64,000 nt of DNA from Euzebyella marina (GTDB taxonomy: Bacteria; Bacteroidota; Bacteroidia; Flavobacteriales; Flavobacteriaceae). The stretch spans positions 310,001 through 374,000 of the forward strand of contig NZ_JACYFK010000001.1 of assembly GCF_014855515.1 (NCBI RefSeq). The letters are read 5' to 3'. Made by a program: the position numbers and the translations under genes. Shown here one piece after another: positions 59,571 through 64,000 of this stretch. Within the stretch, counting starts at the first letter, position 1. Each line of letters opens with the position of its first letter. The notes under the pieces are model-generated. The model searched no databases and was not told the DNA's origin. It worked only from the letters and a program-made list of their open reading frames with translations.

Positions 59571-61160
59571 ATGAGATCAGTAACCACTCAAATAAAACGT
59601 ACCCTCATGAAGAATAGTTCCCTCGCCTTATTACTCATTCTAATTTTTACCATTGGAACGAATAAGGCCCTTTCGCAAACCAAGAAATTACCAAAGATTG
59701 CCATTGCCGGTCTTGCTACCGAGTCGAGTACGTTTTCACCTGCTTTGGCAGCAAGAGATGCTTTTAGAATTAGAAAAGGCAAAGCGGTTTTGGAAACCTA
59801 TCCGTTTATGGTTCCCGATTCAATGGTAGTATCACGAGCTGAATGGCTACCCGCATTGGTTGCAGGAGCTTCTCCGGGAGGCGCGGTAACACGTGAAGCT
59901 TATGAATCGCTTGTTGAAGAAACCCTAGATTCATTAAGAAAAAATGGCCCTTACGATGGCCTATACTATGACATTCATGGTGCCATGAGTGTGGTCGGGC
60001 TTGATGACCCCGAAGGTGACATGTTGGTTCGAATTCGGGAAGTAGTCGGCACCGAAACCCTTATATCTACTTCAATGGACCTTCATGGCAACGTTTCATG
60101 GCGTCTGGCAAAACATACCGATTTGATAACCTGTTTTCGAATGGCACCGCACGAAGACCGTTGGGAAACCAAAAAAAGAGCCGTAGAAAATCTCCTCGAC
60201 AGGCTTGAAAACGGTAAGGGCAAGCCCGCCTATAAAGCATGGGTACCCGTACCAATTCTTTTGCCTGGCGAAAAGACGAGTACGAGAGTTGAGCCGGCCA
60301 AAAGTTTATATGATAAAATACCCGCGGTAACTGAACAATCGGGTGTAATAGATGCAGCTATTTGGATCGGTTATGCCTGGGCCGATGAGCCAAGAAATCA
60401 TGGGGTGGTCATGGTTACCGGTGATGACAGACAACAGGTAAGTAGCGCTGCCGAAAAATTGGCCAACAGTTTTTGGGATGTTCGGTCGCAATTCGGTTTT
60501 GTGGCCCCGGTAGACTCACTTGCAGGAAGCCTTAAAAAGGCCTTGAAAAGTAAAAAACATCCCTTTTTCATCAGTGATTCTGGAGACAACCCAACGGCAG
60601 GTGGTGCCGGTGACGTAACTTGGACGTTGCAGAAATTATTGGAGAGACCTGAATTTAAGCCCAAAAATGGCCCTTCGCTCATTTATGCTTCCATACCAGG
60701 GCCAGAACTTTTTCAAGAGGCACAAAAATTGGGCATAGGCCAGGAGATTAGCGGACATGTGGGTGGTAAAATAGATGGTCGCTTCGCCCCTCCCCTTGAA
60801 ATCAAGGGTACGATTGAAGGTTTGAGCGATCGAGCCACCGTAGTTCGTGTTGGCAGTTTGAGAATCATTGTATCGAGCGATCGTAACCGTAAAACCGGTT
60901 TTGATGAATTGGGTTTAGACCCGTTAAAAACAGATATTATCGTGGTTAAAATGGGATATCTAGTGCCCGACCTTTATAACATGAGACAAGATTGGATCAT
61001 GGCTTTGACCCCTGGCGGTGTTGACCAAGATATAGAGAGTTTAGATTATAAGAGAATCAACAGACCCATGTTTCCTTTCGATACGCACTTGATGCCACCT
61101 GACTTAAGTGCTAGGTTGATTCCGGCTTCAGATGAGTTCGTTCCTGAGTCTAAATTCTAA
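59571..61160 (+). CDS. M81 family metallopeptidase (MlrC/microcystinase C-like), secreted
   Basis: 529 aa (or 517 if translation begins at the second Met, 59607, which gives a neater signal peptide cut after KALSQ). The N-terminal domain has the M81 opening IAIAGLATESSTFSP and probable metal ligands in YYDIHGAMSV, SMDLHGNVSW and FRMAPHEDRWE; the C-terminal MlrC_C domain has ISDSGDNPTAGGAGDVT and KMGYLVPDLYN. MlrC cleaves the tripeptide left by microcystin breakdown; the wider family is largely uncharacterised. It is the last gene of locus B, 10 bases after the second DUF1080 gene, which ties a peptidase or amidase activity to the glycoside pathway. Confidence 0.9.
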   Translation: MRSVTTQIKRTLMKNSSLALLLILIFTIGTNKALSQTKKLPKIAIAGLATESSTFSPALAARDAFRIRKGKAVLETYPFMVPDSMVVSRAEWLPALVAGASPGGAVTREAYESLVEETLDSLRKNGPYDGLYYDIHGAMSVVGLDDPEGDMLVRIREVVGTETLISTSMDLHGNVSWRLAKHTDLITCFRMAPHEDRWETKKRAVENLLDRLENGKGKPAYKAWVPVPILLPGEKTSTRVEPAKSLYDKIPAVTEQSGVIDAAIWIGYAWADEPRNHGVVMVTGDDRQQVSSAAEKLANSFWDVRSQFGFVAPVDSLAGSLKKALKSKKHPFFISDSGDNPTAGGAGDVTWTLQKLLERPEFKPKNGPSLIYASIPGPELFQEAQKLGIGQEISGHVGGKIDGRFAPPLEIKGTIEGLSDRATVVRVGSLRIIVSSDRNRKTGFDELGLDPLKTDIIVVKMGYLVPDLYNMRQDWIMALTPGGVDQDIESLDYKRINRPMFPFDTHLMPPDLSARLIPASDEFVPESKF

Positions 61161-61172
61161 TTCTAAAATTCA

Positions 61173-61219
61173 AACACCCCAAAATGATAGTAATCAACAA
61201 ACTAATCTTTTGGGGTGTT
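61173..61219 (+). terminator. Inverted repeat after locus B
   Basis: AACACCCCAAAA (61173-61184) and TTTTGGGGTGTT (61208-61219) form a 12-bp perfect stem with a 23-base loop, 13 bases after the M81 stop and 48 bases before the convergent barrel gene. No strong T-run; may act on either strand. Confidence 0.55.
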
Positions 61220-61266
61220 ACAACTACCTAATCAACTAACTGAACTATTTCATGCAGAAAAGACGG

Positions 61267-62508
61267 TCAATATATTTTTCGCTTTTGAAACCACACATCC
61301 CTTAAGCTTAAATTAAGTGTCAACACCTGAAAATTCTCTTCCACCAAAATATTCTGTATTTGACCTTGAGAACCATAACTGTACGATAGATTCAACATCG
61401 AGGTATGCCCTTGCCCAATAGGTAGTCCGATACCTGCCGTTAATGCATGACCCGCTATCTTAGAATTATTTACCGACAGATAGCCCGTATCGTAATTATA
61501 CCCCATTCGATACCTAATCCGGTCAGCATATTTATAGCTATCTTGCTTAGAAACATATTCAGCACCAAATGCAAATATGCTCTGATCTACATAATGACCT
61601 AGATTCTCGGTTTGACCGGTCTTACTCCAAAAATTATTCTTGTAATCAAAAGATAAAACAAGCGAGTTAAATGTTTTGACACTAATACCTACCCCTACCT
61701 CTAAAGGCAACTTAAAATCGTCGATAGCATCTGAATCATCTGAGTCGACCACGATTTCGGTATCATCAATATTTTTAAGTACCGAACGCTTAAGATTACC
61801 TTTTAACGAGGTGGGAAATTGCATGGTACCACCTATGGTAATGTTATCGGTCAAATCGAACTGCATAGCAGTACCCAGGCGTAGACCTGTATAATTGGTC
61901 TCTTCCGATAGGTTAAACGAACTTGTGCTGATCTGAAAGCTTTCTTCCTCTTCAACGTTTCCAAACAACAAAGAGGTACTTAAACCGAATCTCAAACCAT
62001 CGGTTATGCGATAACCTAGATTAAGTCTTAGGTCGCTCAACCCACCGATGCCCCTCACATTACTTTCAAAAACCTCATTGGTACCCTCGATATTGGATTT
62101 TATACCTACCAAAGAATATCCTACATCACTATAGGGAACCATGGCAATTCCGGCTCCTAATCCTTCAAAAATTCGAAAGGCCATGGCCAAGTTAGAAAAG
62201 TTCAACGTGGTTCTATTTTCTTGGTCCGACCGATTACTGTAGGTATTGTATTGTCCCTTTAAACCTACGTCATATATAAAACTGTTTTCAGGCATAAGGG
62301 CAAAGCTTGCGGCATTCAAATTGTTTATCTCACCTTCTTCCCTCAATGCTATACCGCTGTAACCCATTCCGTTGGTTCTACCAATACCTGTTTGGTTGAC
62401 GACCCCAAGGCCATAGAGAGAATAGGGTGAACTTGTAAGGCCTTCAGACTGGGAGAACACCGTACCAACTACCATTAGTGCCAGAAAAAACAAATTAAAC
62501 TTATTCAT
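61267..62508 (-). CDS. Outer-membrane beta-barrel protein, hypothetical
   Basis: 413 aa from MNKFNLFFLALM (signal peptide cut after VFSQ, about residue 20); the frame extends six codons upstream, inside the preceding gene. The mature protein starts SPYSLYGLGVVNQTGIGRTN, then shows alternating beta-strands (YRITDGLRFGLSTSLLFGN, GTAMQFDLTDNITIGGTMQF) in the manner of FadL/OmpP1-like barrels, ending VWFQKRKIY. It overlaps the upstream DUF4270 gene by 8 bases (ATGAATAA), so the two are translationally coupled and likely work together at the outer membrane. Ligand unknown. Confidence 0.82.
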   Translation of the reverse strand: MNKFNLFFLALMVVGTVFSQSEGLTSSPYSLYGLGVVNQTGIGRTNGMGYSGIALREEGEINNLNAASFALMPENSFIYDVGLKGQYNTYSNRSDQENRTTLNFSNLAMAFRIFEGLGAGIAMVPYSDVGYSLVGIKSNIEGTNEVFESNVRGIGGLSDLRLNLGYRITDGLRFGLSTSLLFGNVEEEESFQISTSSFNLSEETNYTGLRLGTAMQFDLTDNITIGGTMQFPTSLKGNLKRSVLKNIDDTEIVVDSDDSDAIDDFKLPLEVGVGISVKTFNSLVLSFDYKNNFWSKTGQTENLGHYVDQSIFAFGAEYVSKQDSYKYADRIRYRMGYNYDTGYLSVNNSKIAGHALTAGIGLPIGQGHTSMLNLSYSYGSQGQIQNILVEENFQVLTLNLSLRDVWFQKRKIY

Positions 62509-63817
62509 CTTCACCATAAACCGCATAAGTTATTTCGAGGGAGGTTCTCGATTCATTGTTGGAACCATCTGTCAGCACATATCTATCGACCGATGTATTA
62601 AAATCATTTGGTATCAATAAAAGAGCTTCCTTTTCATCTCTCATTCCCAATAGCAGTTCTTCGACATAACTACTAATTGGTATCTCATAGTAAATATTAT
62701 TGAACTCCTCGTCGTTTCGGTTCAGTATTCCTTGTACAGAAGCTATGTCTTCAATTGACAACTGTTCTGTTATATCGTTGTTCTGGTCGACCAAAAAGAC
62801 CAACAGAGTATCTCTTAACATTAATAGATCATTGTAAGAGGCCACCGTTGGCCTAACCTTCAGAACCGCCCCTAATAAGGTACCTTCGCCGCCAATGTCA
62901 TGTATTGTTTGTATATGCGGGAATTCTATACGAGTTGCAATGCCGACCCCAGATTGTATATAGCTTTGGTTACCGGTAAGTCGGCTATACCTGTTCTCTT
63001 CTTGGCTAGTGAAAGAACGTAAAGCCTCTATAGGTTCTTTCGCTATTATCTCATTAAAGAATGGGGGCGGAGAAGTGGCTTGATTTATCGAAAAATCGAT
63101 ATAATCTTGAACTACATCATTTTCCTCGGCTACGCTGAAAAAAAGTCTCATGCCGCTTCCGCTAAGCGAATAACCCATCACCGGGCCATTATTATTTTCG
63201 GCACTAATTCTGAATCCCTTGAAGTATTCTTTCAACTCATCTGAATTGACAATTGATTTACTTTGAAAGTTTTCAAATAACCCAACACCCAAACTATCAT
63301 TTAACTTAACACTCAATGAATCAGCATCGTTTGGGCGCGGGTAAAAAGAAATAACACCTAAAGACTCGCCTTTGGTCGTTATATTGGAGCTATTGTAAAA
63401 ACCATCATCGCTAGGAGAGAGCTTCTGAGAAAGCTCTTCAAAGCTTATGGTTAAAGATGTTAGCGTATCGTTATAAAAATACCCGTCGTGTTTTAGGTAG
63501 AATACCAAACTATCAAAAACAGCCTCACTATCGATCGTATAACCATCAGGCAAAAGTTCAAGGTAACTTGAGCTCTCCACCACTCCGAAAACAGGATCTT
63601 CATAACGGCCGACGAGAATTCGGGTAGTCTCAGAAGTGATGATACTGTCGTATTTAATGGTCGACATTAAAACCGTTGCGGTATCTAATTGAACAACCCT
63701 GATATTGCTACTGGTAAAGGTATCGCCTGCCTCAAAATTTGATTCGTTGACCCCTTCGGTACTACAGGCCAATACTATAATGAGAATTAAAAGACTGGCT
63801 AAAGAAAGTCTTATCAT
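62501..63817 (-). CDS. DUF4270 family lipoprotein
   Basis: 438 aa. Lipobox VLACS at about residues 15-19 and a long beta-rich mature region matching the DUF4270 pattern I know from flavobacteria: GRYEDPVFGVVESSSYLEL near the N-terminus, FDSLVFYLKHDGYFYNDT, GYSLSGSGMRLFF in the middle and LEITYAVYGEDE at the end. Function is unknown. The following barrel gene starts inside its last codons, so the pair forms one operon. Its upstream promoter should lie within the last 183 bases of the window. Confidence 0.8.
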   Translation of the reverse strand: MIRLSLASLLILIIVLACSTEGVNESNFEAGDTFTSSNIRVVQLDTATVLMSTIKYDSIITSETTRILVGRYEDPVFGVVESSSYLELLPDGYTIDSEAVFDSLVFYLKHDGYFYNDTLTSLTISFEELSQKLSPSDDGFYNSSNITTKGESLGVISFYPRPNDADSLSVKLNDSLGVGLFENFQSKSIVNSDELKEYFKGFRISAENNNGPVMGYSLSGSGMRLFFSVAEENDVVQDYIDFSINQATSPPPFFNEIIAKEPIEALRSFTSQEENRYSRLTGNQSYIQSGVGIATRIEFPHIQTIHDIGGEGTLLGAVLKVRPTVASYNDLLMLRDTLLVFLVDQNNDITEQLSIEDIASVQGILNRNDEEFNNIYYEIPISSYVEELLLGMRDEKEALLLIPNDFNTSVDRYVLTDGSNNESRTSLEITYAVYGEDE

Positions 63818-64000
63818 TCGTTTTATTTTAGGGCTAAAGTAGTTGGCGTGCTTACTTGTAAAAACCCTAATAGATAAACTTGTTTTATTACAAGACCTAT
63901 CTATGAATATGATCTACCAAAGAGCTATTAATTTTTCGCCGATAAAATCACCTTGTTCGTACCTTAAAAGAAGGGCTTCATCTATTTGAGTTTATTGGGC

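Noticed and set aside
63897-63968. Minus-strand frame of about 24 codons ending in TAG
   Set aside because: A stop interrupts it a few codons upstream and no start is seen; it may be the end of a gene outside the window but cannot be supported.
1-64000. Mobile elements, CRISPR arrays, phage or defence genes
   Set aside because: No transposase, integrase, recombinase, repeat-spacer array or toxin-antitoxin signature was found on either strand.

Overview
The window looks like a chromosomal segment of a Bacteroidota member, most likely a marine Flavobacteriaceae of the Zobellia/Maribacter type; the rank is inferred from gene content. Evidence: two SusC/SusD pairs, an ECF sigma/FecR pair with an STN-bearing SusC, a PorT-like type IX secretion protein and a protein that is little more than a T9SS sorting domain, an S2 with a Flavobacteriia-type C-terminal extension, promoters of the TTTG-N19-TAnnTTTG kind, and starts with no Shine-Dalgarno sequence. 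I see no insertion sequence, phage gene, integrase, CRISPR array or rRNA.

Region 1 (1-16.7 kb, mostly + strand) is housekeeping: the C-terminal half of a glycosylasparaginase, polA, a mini T9SS-sorting protein, rplM-rpsI, rpsB-tsf, an M61 peptidase (- strand), pyrH-frr, an RND/MMPL exporter, asnS, rpoN and a degenerate PAP2-like membrane protein. Region 2 (16.7-29.8 kb, mostly - strand) holds porT, an ExbB/ExbD cluster with an extra membrane protein, tRNA-Ser(GGA), ansA-tatD, a retropepsin-like protease (+), odhB-sucA, a small conserved-looking protein, galE and a DegT-type aminotransferase.

Region 3 (29.9-38.9 kb, + strand) is cell-surface biosynthesis: waaA (Kdo transferase), an MFS sugar porter, a 43-residue membrane protein, then a five-gene operon of a FemAB-like protein, a GNAT-like protein, an AlgI-type MBOAT, an AlgJ/AlgX-like SGNH protein and a second GNAT-like paralogue. 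A TAnnTTTG promoter, three ACTAAA direct repeats and an AAACGTTT site precede it. This operon is the best candidate for an undescribed system: export-coupled acylation of a surface polymer or lipid, with unknown substrate.

Region 4 (38.9-61.2 kb) contains two glycan/glycoside-uptake loci of parallel make-up. Locus A (- strand) is susC-susD, then a lipoprotein with two DUF1080 domains and a Tat-exported Gfo/Idh/MocA oxidoreductase; tandem LacI-type operators lie upstream of susC. Locus B (+ strand) is fecR (divergent from its ECF sigma gene), an STN-type susC, susD, a Tat-exported Gfo/Idh/MocA oxidoreductase, two secreted DUF1080 proteins and an M81 (MlrC-type) peptidase. A precorrin-2-dehydrogenase-like gene and a secreted type B carboxylesterase lie between them. 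Oxidoreductase plus DUF1080 fits 3-keto-glycoside formation and cleavage, so both loci may take up and cut small glycosides or glycoconjugates rather than ordinary polysaccharides.

Region 5 (61.2-64 kb, - strand) has a DUF4270 lipoprotein overlapping an outer-membrane beta-barrel protein; the last 183 bases hold no gene I can support.
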